Below, piece after piece: positions 16,632 through 25,165 of a stretch of DNA of 34,759 nucleotides (positions within the stretch are counted from its first letter, which is position 1; each line of letters opens with the position of its first letter). The notes under the pieces were generated by a model. That model saw nothing but the letters and a program-made list of their open reading frames with translations, ran no database searches and was not told where the DNA came from. This stretch comes from Fervidicella metallireducens AeB (GTDB taxonomy: Bacteria > Bacillota > Clostridia > Clostridiales > Caloramatoraceae), in assembly GCF_000601455.1 (NCBI RefSeq), contig NZ_AZQP01000033.1, forward strand, positions 1 to 34,759, written 5' to 3'. A program made the translations under genes and the position numbers.

Positions 16632-17962
16632 GGAGCATTTATACAAAAATAACTGCTATTTTAATGCTTGGTTTTGTTATACAAATAACAATAGTTGCAG
16701 GTCTTTTTAAGTTTATCCTTACTAAAAACATAATAGATGATATAAATAGAAACGAACAGCAAAGACAGGCTAAGCTCCAATTGGCAATAGTAAACTTACA
16801 GAAGATGATAAAGGATAATCCAAGTGGAGTTCAAGAATATTTAAATCAATATGCTAAGGATAAAAACATGAATTTCATTATAAAGGATATGTCAGGTAAC
16901 ACAATATATTTCACAAATAACGGTAATGGAGATAAAAGGGAGATTCAGGAAACGGGTTTTATAAAAATAAAAGACACCCCTATTTATATTGTGTATGCTT
17001 ATTTTCCAACCGGAATAAATAGTTTGGCTAAAGATATAGAAAGAGGTGAAACAAAATACTATTTATTGATATTAGTTGTTTCAGTCTCACTTTTTGTTTC
17101 TCTATTGATTTATAGGATTCTTGCTTTACCATTAAAAAAGCTTAGTAAAGCTATGGCTGAAGTTGACTATGGAAATACCACAACAGTTATACCCTATTAC
17201 GGTAATGATGAAGTAGGATATCTGTGTAGAAATTTTGAGGAAATGGGTAAAAGACTTCAAAAATCAGAAAAAAACCAGTTAGAGCTCATACAGGCAATAT
17301 CCCATGATTTAAAAACACCTCTTACCTCTATTCTTGGGTATATAAAAAGGTTGGATGATGGAAAAATAACAGACGAAAATAAAAGAAAGGAATATTATAA
17401 AACTATATATAGAAAGGCCTTGGATTTGAAGGGCTTGATAGAGGAATTAGATGAATATTCTTTTTTCAATGTTAAAGCTAAATATGAAATACAACAAGTA
17501 AATGCAAAGGTTTTTATGGAGGATATATGTCATGAATTAAAACAGGAGGTTATACAAAAGGGTGGAAGGTTGGAATATATAAACAACATAGATAACAAGA
17601 TGTTTATAATGATTGATGAAGCAAAAATAAAAAGGGTGTTTTCAAATATAGTTGAAAACTCACTAAAATATGCAGGGGAAAAATGTAAAGTTACCATAAG
17701 AACAACAGCAATAAACAAAAATCTTCTTTGCGAAATCTATGATAACGGCAAGGGAGTAGAGGAGGAAAAGCTTAGTAAGATTTTTGAAAGGTTTTATAGA
17801 GTAGAGGAATCAAGATCAAGGGAGATGGGAGGAACTGGTCTTGGACTGGCAATATGTAAAGAAATTATACAGGGACATGGTGGACAAATAAATGCAAAAA
17901 ATATGCAGGGAAAAGGGCTTTGTGTATATTTTACCCTCCCTATAAAGACTATGGAAGGGTAA
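16628..17962 (+). CDS. Membrane sensor histidine kinase (HAMP-HisKA-HATPase_c)
   Basis: This 444-residue kinase is the partner of the regulator encoded just before it. TM1 is at about residues 7-30, an extracytoplasmic sensing segment of about 110 residues follows, and TM2 is at 143-163. HAMP then leads to the dimerisation helix with the phospho-accepting His226 in SHDLKTPLTSILGY. The ATP-binding domain has the N box NIVENSLKYA (Asn344), G1 DNGKG (372-376) and G2 GGTGLGLA. All catalytic motifs are intact. The sensing domain is too divergent for a ligand to be proposed. It is followed by a gap of about 120 bases with no obvious terminator before the TPP riboswitch. Confidence 0.95.
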   Translation: MRSIYTKITAILMLGFVIQITIVAGLFKFILTKNIIDDINRNEQQRQAKLQLAIVNLQKMIKDNPSGVQEYLNQYAKDKNMNFIIKDMSGNTIYFTNNGNGDKREIQETGFIKIKDTPIYIVYAYFPTGINSLAKDIERGETKYYLLILVVSVSLFVSLLIYRILALPLKKLSKAMAEVDYGNTTTVIPYYGNDEVGYLCRNFEEMGKRLQKSEKNQLELIQAISHDLKTPLTSILGYIKRLDDGKITDENKRKEYYKTIYRKALDLKGLIEELDEYSFFNVKAKYEIQQVNAKVFMEDICHELKQEVIQKGGRLEYINNIDNKMFIMIDEAKIKRVFSNIVENSLKYAGEKCKVTIRTTAINKNLLCEIYDNGKGVEEEKLSKIFERFYRVEESRSREMGGTGLGLAICKEIIQGHGGQINAKNMQGKGLCVYFTLPIKTMEG

Positions 17963-18033
17963 TTGAAAAGACTTTATTCCTTAAACCATACAAAGGTTCT
18001 AATGTTTTCTAGGTTGAAAATAGTAATAATAGG

Positions 18034-18062
18034 TTGTATTTTATATAATTAAGCAATATAAT
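18034..18062 (+). promoter_or_regulatory. Probable promoter of the thiT transcript
   Basis: TATAAT (18057-18062) with TTGTAT (18034-18039) 17 bases upstream would start RNA near 18070, just ahead of the riboswitch. A second TATAAT at 18044-18049 is an alternative. The -35 is poor. Confidence 0.4.
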
Positions 18063-18081
18063 TATAGTGAAAATAAAATAT

Positions 18082-18214
18082 ACAGACGCTAGGGGAGCCG
18101 ATGGCTGAGAGGAAGGTAAAACCTTCGACCCTCTGAACCTGAACTGGGTAATGCCAGCGAAGGGAAGCGAAAAGATTACTCCTTTTTGCGTCTGTGAAAA
18201 AAGGAGGTTTTTTT
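18082..18214 (+). promoter_or_regulatory. TPP riboswitch (THI element) with expression platform
   Basis: The conserved core is plain: GGGGAGCCGATGGCTGAGAG from 18092, then ACCCTCTGAACCTGA and CTGGGTAATGCCAGCGAAGG, ending near 18170. P1 pairs CGCT (18087-18090) with AGCG (about 18166-18169). Downstream, CTCCTTTTT (18179-18187) pairs with AAAAAGGAG (18198-18206), burying the Shine-Dalgarno AAAGGAGG (18200-18207), and seven T follow at 18208-18214, so the hairpin can work as terminator or as RBS mask. Its loop contains GCGTCTGT (18188-18195), the exact complement of ACAGACGC (18082-18089), which overlaps the 5' strand of P1. Without TPP those two would pair and open the hairpin; with TPP, P1 forms and expression stops. 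Confidence 0.95.
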
Positions 18215-18838
18215 ATGCAAATATTTGAAGGGCTTTTTAAAATTAAACCATTACTTTGGGCGTTACTTGGAGCTATGGTTTTACTGGCAGTATTTTTAAT
18301 TAAATCACCAGAAAACAAAAAATTTAACACAAAGAAGATAACGATGGCAAGTCTTTGTATTGCACTATCATTTGTATTATCCTACATTAAAATTTTTAAA
18401 CTCCCCCAAGGAGGTTCAATAACTCTTGGAAGTTTAATGCCACTATTTATTTTTGCATATATATATGGTGCAAGGGATGGTATTATGGCAGGTGCAGTAT
18501 ATGGAATTATGCAGTTTATACAAGAACCCTATATTGTTCATTGGTCACAGGTAATGATTGATTATCCACTGGCATTTGGAGCCCTAGGACTGGCAGGTCT
18601 TTCAAAAAAGAGTCTTCCCCTTGGTATATTGCTAGGTGGGACAGGAAGATTGTTTTTCCATGTAATTTCAGGAGTTGTTTTCTTTGGTTCATATGCACCA
18701 GAGGGACAAAATGTTTTAATATACTCATTAGTATATAACTTAACATATCTTTTACCAGATTTATTATTGTGTGTGGTTATTGCCTTTATAACACAGTTTA
18801 AAAACGCAATAAACAGGTTAAAGACTCAGAATGTTTAA
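18215..18838 (+). CDS. thiT: Energy-coupled thiamine transporter, S component
   Basis: ThiT binds thiamine at the membrane and docks with the shared ECF module (EcfA, EcfA', EcfT), encoded elsewhere. The protein has 207 residues from ATG 18215, set by AAAGGAGG at 18200-18207; the upstream GTG at 18194 lies inside the RBS hairpin. About six membrane segments follow a short extra N-terminal helix. Family signatures are GGSITLGSLMPL, YGIMQFIQEPYIVHW and DYPLAFGALGLAG. The Glu in QEPY and the nearby aromatic residues match the thiamine-binding site known from Lactococcus ThiT. The TPP riboswitch directly upstream independently confirms a thiamine role. Homologues lack the long first segment, which may be a clostridial N-terminal extension. 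Confidence 0.95.
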   Translation: MQIFEGLFKIKPLLWALLGAMVLLAVFLIKSPENKKFNTKKITMASLCIALSFVLSYIKIFKLPQGGSITLGSLMPLFIFAYIYGARDGIMAGAVYGIMQFIQEPYIVHWSQVMIDYPLAFGALGLAGLSKKSLPLGILLGGTGRLFFHVISGVVFFGSYAPEGQNVLIYSLVYNLTYLLPDLLLCVVIAFITQFKNAINRLKTQNV

Positions 18839-18945
18839 GGTTTTATCAAACAAAAGAAGGAATTAATTTATTTTAATGTTCTATTAAATCTATTTCAGGC
18901 AAAAATAATTCAAATAATTTAATAAAATTATAGTTAAATATAATG

Positions 18946-19010
18946 AAAGCCCATAACTAAGCTAAAATCATTTATAATTTCAAATGATTTTAAGTCAGAT
19001 TATGGGCTTT
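18946..19010. terminator. Bidirectional two-part terminator after thiT
   Basis: The outer stem pairs AAAGCCCATAA (18946-18956) with TTATGGGCTTT (19000-19010). An inner stem, AAAATCATTT (18964-18973) with AAATGATTTT (18982-18991), is nested inside, and TTTTACC ends the structure. The rest of the 18839-19214 gap holds only the promoter of the mutase operon. Confidence 0.85.
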
Positions 19011-19107
19011 TACCTTTAAAATACTAATTAATGCTAAAATTTAAAATTCAAATATAATAAAAAATGCAAGAAATTATTCAGAACATATTAAAATATTCCG
19101 AAATTTG

Positions 19108-19116
19108 TGATATTAT
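19108..19116 (+). promoter_or_regulatory. Probable promoter of the methylmalonyl-CoA operon
   Basis: An extended -10, TGATATTAT, lies about 100 bases ahead of the mutase start, just past the thiT terminator. There is no good -35. The ~90-base leader shows no riboswitch that I recognise; in particular no cobalamin box was found. Confidence 0.4.
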
Positions 19117-19214
19117 GTTATTAAGTATTCTTATGCATCACCCTAAAATTAGTCATATTTTAAACTTTTCCAAGTAAAATAATAAGGAAAGAAGGACAAG
19201 TTTGGGGGGATAAA

Positions 19215-20885
19215 ATGTATAAGGATATTGCAGGAATAGAAGTCGCTAAAAGAAAGTGGGAGGAAAAAAAGTTAAGACCAACAATTGAAAAGGCACAGGA
19301 GAGAAAAAAAGAATTTAGAACTACATCTGATATTACAGTAAATACAGTTTATACACCAAAAGATGTAGAGAATACAACCTTTAATGAACTTGGTTTTCCA
19401 GGAGAATATCCCTTTACCAGAGGAATACAGCCTAATATGTACAGGGGAAAGTTTTGGACAATGAGACAGTATGCAGGCTATTCAACAGCAGAGGAATCAA
19501 ATAAAAGATATAAATACCTGTTAAACCAAGGAACAACTGGTCTCTCAGTAGCTTTTGATTTACCAACACAGGTTGGTCTTGATTCAGACTCAGGACTATC
19601 CCTTGGGGAAGTAGGAAAGGTTGGAGTTGCTATTGATAGCCTTTATGATATGGAAGTATTGTTTGATGGCATTCCATTAGACAAAATAAGTACATCCATG
19701 ACAATTAATGCGCCTTCTATTGTATTATTAGCCATGTACCTTGCTGTTGCAAAGAAGCAGGGTGTGCCCTTTGAAAATTTAAGAGGTACAATACAAAACG
19801 ACATTCTTAAGGAATATGCTGCACGAGGAACATACATATTTCCAGTTAAGCCATCTTTAAGGCTTATTACTGATATATTTGAATATTGTTCAAAAAACGT
19901 TCCCAAATGGAACACAATATCCATCTCCGGCTATCATATAAGGGAAGCAGGGGCTACAGCAGTTCAGGAACTTGCCTTTACCTTTGCAAATGCAATTGAA
20001 TATGTAAGGGCAGCAATAAATAAAGGCTTAGATGTAGATGACTTTGCACCACAGCTTTCATTTTTCTTCAATGCCCATAACAACCTCTTTGAGGAAGTTG
20101 CAAAATTCAGGGCAGCAAGGCGTGTTTGGGCAAAAATAATGAAGGAATGGTTTGGAGCTAAAAAGGAAAAATCAATGATGCTAAGGTTCCATACCCAGAC
20201 AGCTGGTTGCACCCTAACTGCTCAGCAGATAGATAATAACATAGTAAGGGTAACTCTTCAGACCTTAGCGGCAGTACTTGGGGGTACACAATCCCTTCAT
20301 ACAAATTCAAGGGATGAGGCTTTAGCTCTGCCTACTGAGGAATCTGTAAGGATAGCTCTTAGGACACAGCAGATAGTTGCCTATGAAAGCGGTGTATGTG
20401 ATACTGTTGACCCACTTGGAGGAAGTTTTTATATTGAGAGCTTAACAAATGAAATTGAGAGAAAGGTGTTTGAATATATCAATAAAATTGAGGAAATGGG
20501 TGGTGCAGCAAAGGCAATTGAAGTTGGATACATACAAAAGGAGATATCTGACTCGGCATACAAATACCAAAGAGAAATAGAGGATGGAGAAAAAATTGTT
20601 GTAGGAGTTAATAAATTCCAAATACAGGAACATGCTAAGAAAGACATACTCAAGGTTAGTCGTGAAGCTGAAGAAAATCAAAAGACCCTCCTTAAAAAGA
20701 TAAAGAAGGACAGAGATAACGAAAAGGTTAAGGAGTCTTTGGAAAAATTAAGAAATGCAGCTTCAACAGATGAAAACCTTATGCCATATGTTTTAGATGC
20801 TGTATTGAATTATGCAACATTAGGAGAAATATGTGGAGTTCTTAGAGATGTTTTTGGTGAATACAGACAAACAATCGTTATTTAG
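19215..20885 (+). CDS. Methylmalonyl-CoA mutase, large (catalytic) subunit of the split type
   Basis: This subunit interconverts succinyl-CoA and (R)-methylmalonyl-CoA by a radical rearrangement. It has 556 residues and only the TIM-barrel domain; the B12 domain is the next gene, the arrangement known in archaea and many Firmicutes. Substrate-pocket residues fit methylmalonyl rather than isobutyryl-CoA. Tyr86 in RQYAGYS corresponds to Propionibacterium Tyr89, and Arg204 in [14 protein letters not shown] corresponds to Arg207, which holds the free carboxylate; isobutyryl-CoA mutase has Phe and Gln there. His241 in [11 protein letters not shown] matches His244. ATG 19215 is preceded by a GGGGGGA RBS. 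It heads the eight-gene operon leading to propionyl-CoA. Confidence 0.94.
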   Translation: MYKDIAGIEVAKRKWEEKKLRPTIEKAQERKKEFRTTSDITVNTVYTPKDVENTTFNELGFPGEYPFTRGIQPNMYRGKFWTMRQYAGYSTAEESNKRYKYLLNQGTTGLSVAFDLPTQVGLDSDSGLSLGEVGKVGVAIDSLYDMEVLFDGIPLDKISTSMTINAPSIVLLAMYLAVAKKQGVPFENLRGTIQNDILKEYAARGTYIFPVKPSLRLITDIFEYCSKNVPKWNTISISGYHIREAGATAVQELAFTFANAIEYVRAAINKGLDVDDFAPQLSFFFNAHNNLFEEVAKFRAARRVWAKIMKEWFGAKKEKSMMLRFHTQTAGCTLTAQQIDNNIVRVTLQTLAAVLGGTQSLHTNSRDEALALPTEESVRIALRTQQIVAYESGVCDTVDPLGGSFYIESLTNEIERKVFEYINKIEEMGGAAKAIEVGYIQKEISDSAYKYQREIEDGEKIVVGVNKFQIQEHAKKDILKVSREAEENQKTLLKKIKKDRDNEKVKESLEKLRNAASTDENLMPYVLDAVLNYATLGEICGVLRDVFGEYRQTIVI

Positions 20886-20896
20886 GAGGTATTTGT

Positions 20897-21289
20897 ATGG
20901 ACAGGAAAATCAGGGTTCTTGTTGCAAAACCAGGATTAGACGGCCATGACAGAGGAGCTAAGGTTATCGCCAGGGCACTAATGGAAGAGGGATTTGAGGT
21001 AATATACACAGGACTTAGACAAACTCCTGAAGATATAGTAGAAACTGCAATTCAGGAAGATGTGGACTGTATAGCTATGAGTATATTATCAGGTGCACAC
21101 AATTATTTATTTCCAAGGGTAATGGAACTTATAAAAGAAAATGAATTAGAAGTTTTGGTTATAGCTGGTGGAGTTATTCCTGAGGAGGATATTCCATTTT
21201 TAAAGTCAATTGGAATCTCGGAGGTTTTTACCCCTGGTACTCCAACAAAGGTAACAGTAGATTACATAAAGCAGAACGTTAAGAGGTAA
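20897..21289 (+). CDS. Methylmalonyl-CoA mutase, small cobalamin-binding subunit
   Basis: This 130-residue Rossmann-type B12-binding domain partners the catalytic subunit encoded 11 bases upstream. The full signature is present: DGHDRG at 15-20, with His17 as the lower cobalt ligand, then S62-I-L64 and the glycine pair GG at 91-92. The RBS TAGGAGGT overlaps the stop of the large subunit. Base-off binding of adenosylcobalamin through His17 is the expected mode. The fact that both subunits are separate but adjacent ensures equal supply. Confidence 0.95.
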   Translation: MDRKIRVLVAKPGLDGHDRGAKVIARALMEEGFEVIYTGLRQTPEDIVETAIQEDVDCIAMSILSGAHNYLFPRVMELIKENELEVLVIAGGVIPEEDIPFLKSIGISEVFTPGTPTKVTVDYIKQNVKR

Positions 21290-21292
21290 TAT

Positions 21293-22231
21293 ATGGATAT
21301 ATATAGTGGGGTTTTGTCAGGTGATAAAAAATCCATATCCAGACTCATAACACTGGTAGAGAACAATGACGAAGATGGAATAAAAATCTATGAAAAGCTT
21401 TACTGTAAAACAGGAAGGGCAAAAAAAATAGGAATAACAGGGCCGCCAGGTGCAGGCAAAAGTACACTTGTAGATTTAATAGCAAAACAGTATATAGAAA
21501 ATAATTATAAAACAGCAATTGTTGCTGTTGACCCATCAAGCCCCTTTACAGGGGGAGCAATTCTTGGGGATAGGATCAGAATGAAGGATATTTCCCTTAA
21601 GAAAAACTGTTTTATCAGAAGCATGGCAAGCAGAGGACAGCTTGGAGGTGTTTCAAGAGGAACCTCATATGCTGCGAATATTTTAGATGCAGCAGGTTAT
21701 GAATACATATTTATAGAAACTGTTGGAATAGGACAGTCAGAGATTGAAATAATAAAGTTGACGGATATGGTTATCCTTGTTACAGTACCTGATTTAGGAG
21801 ATGATATACAAGCTATTAAATCAGGAATTATGGAAATAGGGGATATCATAGTAGTTAATAAGTCAGACAGAGAAGGTGCAGAAAGAACCTGTGCTACTAT
21901 TAATTCAATACTTGCTTTGAAGAATGGGGAAAGACCAGATGTAATACTTACAAGCTGTATTAACAAATCAGGTCTAAATGATCTTAAGAATAAAATAGAT
22001 GAAATCCTGAACTACAAAGGTAAAAATGGAGAAATAAGCAAAAGAAGAAAGAGAAATGATTATGAGGAACTTAGGAGAAGTTTGACTGAAGTTTTTATTG
22101 ATAAAATAAAGGATTCAGAAAAGCTTGAGGGTGTTTTAACGCTGATTCATGAAAGAAAAATAACACCACTAAGTGGAGCCCAATTGCTTATAAAAAACCT
22201 GTGTAGTCAGGAGGGAGATTATGATTTGTAA
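21293..22231 (+). CDS. meaB: MeaB/ArgK-type G-protein chaperone of methylmalonyl-CoA mutase
   Basis: This GTPase guards the mutase: it gates cofactor loading and protects or rescues the radical enzyme. The protein has 312 residues. The P-loop GPPGAGKST is at 50-58, followed by VDPSSPFTGGAILGDRIRM (switch region of this family), ETVGIGQSE, and the guanine-specific NKSD. It starts 3 bases after the small subunit's stop and overlaps the epimerase gene by 11 bases, so coupling is tight. In metazoa and bacteria MeaB (human MMAA) always accompanies this mutase, which supports the mutase assignment. Confidence 0.95.
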   Translation: MDIYSGVLSGDKKSISRLITLVENNDEDGIKIYEKLYCKTGRAKKIGITGPPGAGKSTLVDLIAKQYIENNYKTAIVAVDPSSPFTGGAILGDRIRMKDISLKKNCFIRSMASRGQLGGVSRGTSYAANILDAAGYEYIFIETVGIGQSEIEIIKLTDMVILVTVPDLGDDIQAIKSGIMEIGDIIVVNKSDREGAERTCATINSILALKNGERPDVILTSCINKSGLNDLKNKIDEILNYKGKNGEISKRRKRNDYEELRRSLTEVFIDKIKDSEKLEGVLTLIHERKITPLSGAQLLIKNLCSQEGDYDL

Positions 22232-22619
22232 AATAGACCATATTGGAATTGCTGTTGAAAACATTGATAAAGCATTGAATTTCTATAGTGAAAATCTTCA
22301 GATACAATGTACTGATGTTGAGTACATACAAAGTCAAGGAGTAAAGGTGGCATTCCTGCCAACTGGAGATAGTGAGGTTGAACTTTTAGAGGCAATAAGT
22401 GATGAAAGTGCCATTAAAAAGTTTATTGAGAAAAAGGGACCTGGCATACATCATATAGCCTTTAGAGTTGACTCAATAGAAAATGAAATAGGAAGATTAA
22501 AAAAATTAGGCATAACATTCATAAACGATGTTCCAACATATGGAGCAGGGGGAGCAAAAATAGCCTTTCTACACCCAAAGTCAACAGGCGGAGTCCTTGT
22601 TGAACTTTGTGAAAGGTAG
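22221..22619 (+). CDS. mce: Methylmalonyl-CoA epimerase
   Basis: This 132-residue VOC-fold metalloenzyme interconverts the (R) and (S) forms of methylmalonyl-CoA, needed because the mutase makes R and the decarboxylase uses S. Two VOC repeats can be seen, beginning IDHIGIAVENID and HHIAFRVDSIE. The likely metal ligands are His7, Glu54, His78 and Glu128, which match the His-Gln/Glu-His-Glu set of the family. The start overlaps the end of meaB, with GGAGG nearby. It lies at the exact pathway step between mutase and decarboxylase genes. Confidence 0.94.
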   Translation: MICKIDHIGIAVENIDKALNFYSENLQIQCTDVEYIQSQGVKVAFLPTGDSEVELLEAISDESAIKKFIEKKGPGIHHIAFRVDSIENEIGRLKKLGITFINDVPTYGAGGAKIAFLHPKSTGGVLVELCER

Positions 22620-22628
22620 GTGGCAGCT

Positions 22629-24170
22629 ATGGATAGAATTATGGAATTATGCCAGCGAAAACAGCACATAGATATGGCTGGTGGAGAAGATAAAATTGAA
22701 AAACAGCATTCACAGGGAAAATTGACAGCAAGGGAAAGGATAGAATATTTCTTCGATGAAAACAGCTTTGTAGAAATTGATAAATTTGTAAAACACAGAT
22801 GTACCAACTTTGGTATGGAAAATCAGGATATTCCTAATGAAGGTGTAATAACAGGATATGGTACAGTAGATGGGAGGCTTGTTTTTATTTTCGCCCAGGA
22901 TTTTACTGTGGTTGGAGGGTCCCTTGGAGAGATGCATGCAAAGAAAATATGCAAGGTAATGGATATGGCAGTAAAAAATGGAGCACCAATTGTTGGACTT
23001 AATGATTCAGGTGGAGCCAGGATTCAGGAAGGTGTTGATGCACTTTCGGGCTATGGAAATATATTCTATAGAAATACAAAGGCTTCAGGGGTTGTTCCCC
23101 AAATTGCTGCTATTATGGGACCTTGTGCAGGTGGTGCAGTCTATTCTCCAGCCTTAATGGATTTTATTTTCATGGTGGACAGAAAGAGTCAAATGTTTAT
23201 CACAGGCCCCCAGGTTATAAAATCTGTTACAGGAGAAGAGGTAACCGCTGAGGGCTTAGGTGGTGCAGCTACACACAACTGTAAATCAGGAGTTGCTCAT
23301 TTTACAGCTAAAGATGACATGGAGTGTCTTGATAAGATAAAGAAGCTACTTAGTTATCTTCCATCTAATAATCTTGAAAGAACTCCAGTATATGAGCAGA
23401 AAGACGATGTAAATAGAATATGCAATGAATTAAACTCAATAATTCCCGAAAATTCAAACAAACCTTACGACATGAAGGAAATAATTAAATCAATAGCAGA
23501 TAATGGGGAATTCTTTGAGGTACAGGAAGAATATGCAAAAAATATAATTACAGGATTTGCCCGTTTTGGGGGAATGTCAGTTGGTATAATAGCCAATCAG
23601 CCTAAGGTACTGGCTGGATGCCTGGATATAAATGCTTCAGATAAGGCAGGAAGATTTATAAGGACTTGTGATGCCTTTAATATTCCTATATTAAGTTTAG
23701 TTGATGTCCCAGGTTTTCTTCCGGGAACTGCCCAGGAGTTTGGAGGCATTATCAGACATGGAGCTAAAATGTTATATGCATATTCGGAGGCAACTGTTCC
23801 CAAAATAACTGTAATATTAAGAAAAGCCTATGGAGGGGCATATCTTGCCATGTGTAGTAAAGATTTAGGTGCTGATGTGGTATATGCATGGCCTAGTGCT
23901 GAAATCGCAGTTATGGGACCAGATGGAGCTGCAGGAATAATATTTAAAAAGGAGATATCTTCAGCAGAGAATCCTGAAGAAAAGAGAAAGGAAATGATAG
24001 AAAAATACAGACAGGAATTTGCCAATCCATATACTGCTGCTGAAAGAGGTTTTGTAGACGATGTGATTATACCATCAGAAACCAGAAAATATATTATCAT
24101 ATCCTTAATGATGCTATCTTCAAAGAGGGAGAGCAACTTACCAAAGAAACATGGTAACCTACCTGTATAG
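22629..24170 (+). CDS. mmdA: Methylmalonyl-CoA decarboxylase alpha subunit (carboxyltransferase)
   Basis: MmdA moves the carboxyl group from (S)-methylmalonyl-CoA to the biotin of MmdC, giving propionyl-CoA. The protein has 513 residues from ATG 22629 (TAGGTGG just upstream; GTG 22620 is unlikely). It has the two crotonase-like halves of biotin carboxyltransferases. Family motifs include GKLTARERIEYFFD, LNDSGGARIQEGV, GPCAGGAVYSP, DVPGFLPGTAQE, RKAYGGAYLAMCSKDLGAD and AWPSAEIAVMGPDGA. On its own it could be a propionyl-CoA carboxylase beta chain, but the following D, C and B genes and the lack of a biotin carboxylase gene favour the Na+-pumping decarboxylase. Confidence 0.95.
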   Translation: MDRIMELCQRKQHIDMAGGEDKIEKQHSQGKLTARERIEYFFDENSFVEIDKFVKHRCTNFGMENQDIPNEGVITGYGTVDGRLVFIFAQDFTVVGGSLGEMHAKKICKVMDMAVKNGAPIVGLNDSGGARIQEGVDALSGYGNIFYRNTKASGVVPQIAAIMGPCAGGAVYSPALMDFIFMVDRKSQMFITGPQVIKSVTGEEVTAEGLGGAATHNCKSGVAHFTAKDDMECLDKIKKLLSYLPSNNLERTPVYEQKDDVNRICNELNSIIPENSNKPYDMKEIIKSIADNGEFFEVQEEYAKNIITGFARFGGMSVGIIANQPKVLAGCLDINASDKAGRFIRTCDAFNIPILSLVDVPGFLPGTAQEFGGIIRHGAKMLYAYSEATVPKITVILRKAYGGAYLAMCSKDLGADVVYAWPSAEIAVMGPDGAAGIIFKKEISSAENPEEKRKEMIEKYRQEFANPYTAAERGFVDDVIIPSETRKYIIISLMMLSSKRESNLPKKHGNLPV

Positions 24171-24186
24171 ATTGGGAGGGAAATTA

Positions 24187-24735
24187 ATGAGTTTAGCAGA
24201 AAAATTAAGCTTAGGGCTGAATACTACGGTTGTATGTATGCTGATAGTATTTATAGTTCTAATATTATTGTCATTTATTATTGTAATTCAAAACAAGATT
24301 TTAAATTTTTTAACTTCTCTAAAAAGCAAGAAGCCTGAGGATACAAAAATTGAGGAAGAAGTAAAACCACAGCTAGAAAGAAATACTGTTGCTATGCCAT
24401 CTGTGGTTGACAAATCAGGTATTGTTAGAGGAGATGCAAAGCTTTGTGGTATAGCAGATGAAGAAACAGCCGCAGTAATAATGGCAGCTGTAAGTGAAGC
24501 TTCAGACATACCATTAAGTAAGTTAAATATTAAGTCCATAAGATTGCTGGATGAAAAAACCTCAGGGGAGATGAAAATTTCAGGGCTGAAGGATTCAGAA
24601 GTTGCAGTTGTTGTAGCAGCTGTTAAAGAGGCTTCAGGCATTCCCCTTACAAATTTAAAGATTAAATCTATAAAAAGACTAGATGATAATTGGTCAAATA
24701 CTGCAAAACAAGACCAAATAAACAAAAGAATGTAA
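24187..24735 (+). CDS. mmdD: Methylmalonyl-CoA decarboxylase delta subunit with two tandem epsilon-like modules
   Basis: This OadG-like membrane subunit holds the decarboxylase together. The protein has 182 residues from ATG 24187 (GGGAGGG at 24174-24180). One membrane helix (about residues 12-36) is followed by a charged linker. Two copies of a ~36-residue module come next, at residues 88-123 and 133-168. They share about 20 identical positions, including VAAVxEAS/AAVSEAS, IPL, IKSI and LD. Veillonella MmdD is only about 115 residues, and a separate ~55-residue MmdE resembles its C-terminus, with the order A-D-E-C-B. Here D carries two modules and no E gene is present, so D and E appear fused. 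This reading relies on remembered lengths. Confidence 0.88.
   Translation: MSLAEKLSLGLNTTVVCMLIVFIVLILLSFIIVIQNKILNFLTSLKSKKPEDTKIEEEVKPQLERNTVAMPSVVDKSGIVRGDAKLCGIADEETAAVIMAAVSEASDIPLSKLNIKSIRLLDEKTSGEMKISGLKDSEVAVVVAAVKEASGIPLTNLKIKSIKRLDDNWSNTAKQDQINKRM
24448..24690 (+). repeat. Tandem internal repeat in mmdD (epsilon-like module x2)
   Basis: Module 1 is encoded at 24448-24555 and module 2 at 24583-24690. The protein copies align over 35-36 positions with one gap; 24556-24582 is a non-repeated spacer. Synonymous positions differ widely, so the duplication is old or is kept by selection on protein only. Confidence 0.75.
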
Positions 24736-24755
24736 AATAATAAGGAGGGTTCAAT

Positions 24756-25145
24756 ATGAGAAAGTATATAGTAACTGTTAATGGAAAAAAATATGAGGTT
24801 GAAGTTGAAGAAGTTGGAGCAGTATATCAACCTGTAGAAAAGGTTCAGGAAGTTAGACAGGTACAACCTGCAGTTCAGCAGCCTGTTCAGGAAGTTAAGA
24901 AAGAGACTGTTGCAACTGCCCCTGGATCAGCTAAGGAAACAGTTAAGGCACCAATGCCTGGAACAATTTTAGATGTAAAGGTTTCACAGGGTCAGAAGGT
25001 AAAAAAAGGAGATGTATTATTTATACTTGAGGCTATGAAAATGGAAAATGAAATAATGTCTGGAGTAGATGGAACTGTTTCAAGTGTTGCAGTAACAAAA
25101 GGAGTCTCAGTTAATACAGATGATCTTCTTGCAGTTATTGAATAA
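24756..25145 (+). CDS. mmdC: Methylmalonyl-CoA decarboxylase gamma subunit, biotin carrier
   Basis: This 129-residue biotin carrier shuttles CO2 from MmdA to MmdB. The N-terminal ~25 residues bind the complex, a flexible Gln/Val/Pro/Ala linker spans ~26-63, and the C-terminal biotinyl domain holds EAMKMEN with the biotin-accepting Lys95. A length of 129 is what I recall for the Veillonella subunit. RBS AAGGAGG precedes the ATG. Its modification needs BirA, encoded two genes downstream. Confidence 0.96.
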   Translation: MRKYIVTVNGKKYEVEVEEVGAVYQPVEKVQEVRQVQPAVQQPVQEVKKETVATAPGSAKETVKAPMPGTILDVKVSQGQKVKKGDVLFILEAMKMENEIMSGVDGTVSSVAVTKGVSVNTDDLLAVIE

Positions 25146-25165
25146 GTTTAAGAGGTGATGATGAG

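Noticed and set aside
19117-19214. Cobalamin riboswitch ahead of the mutase operon
   Set aside because: The leader is only about 90 bases and lacks a B12-box; no supporting conserved core was seen.
24288-24866. Minus-strand frame of 192 codons opposite mmdD/mmdC
   Set aside because: It mirrors mmdD and the start of mmdC, including the tandem repeat; serine- and phenylalanine-rich antisense shadow.
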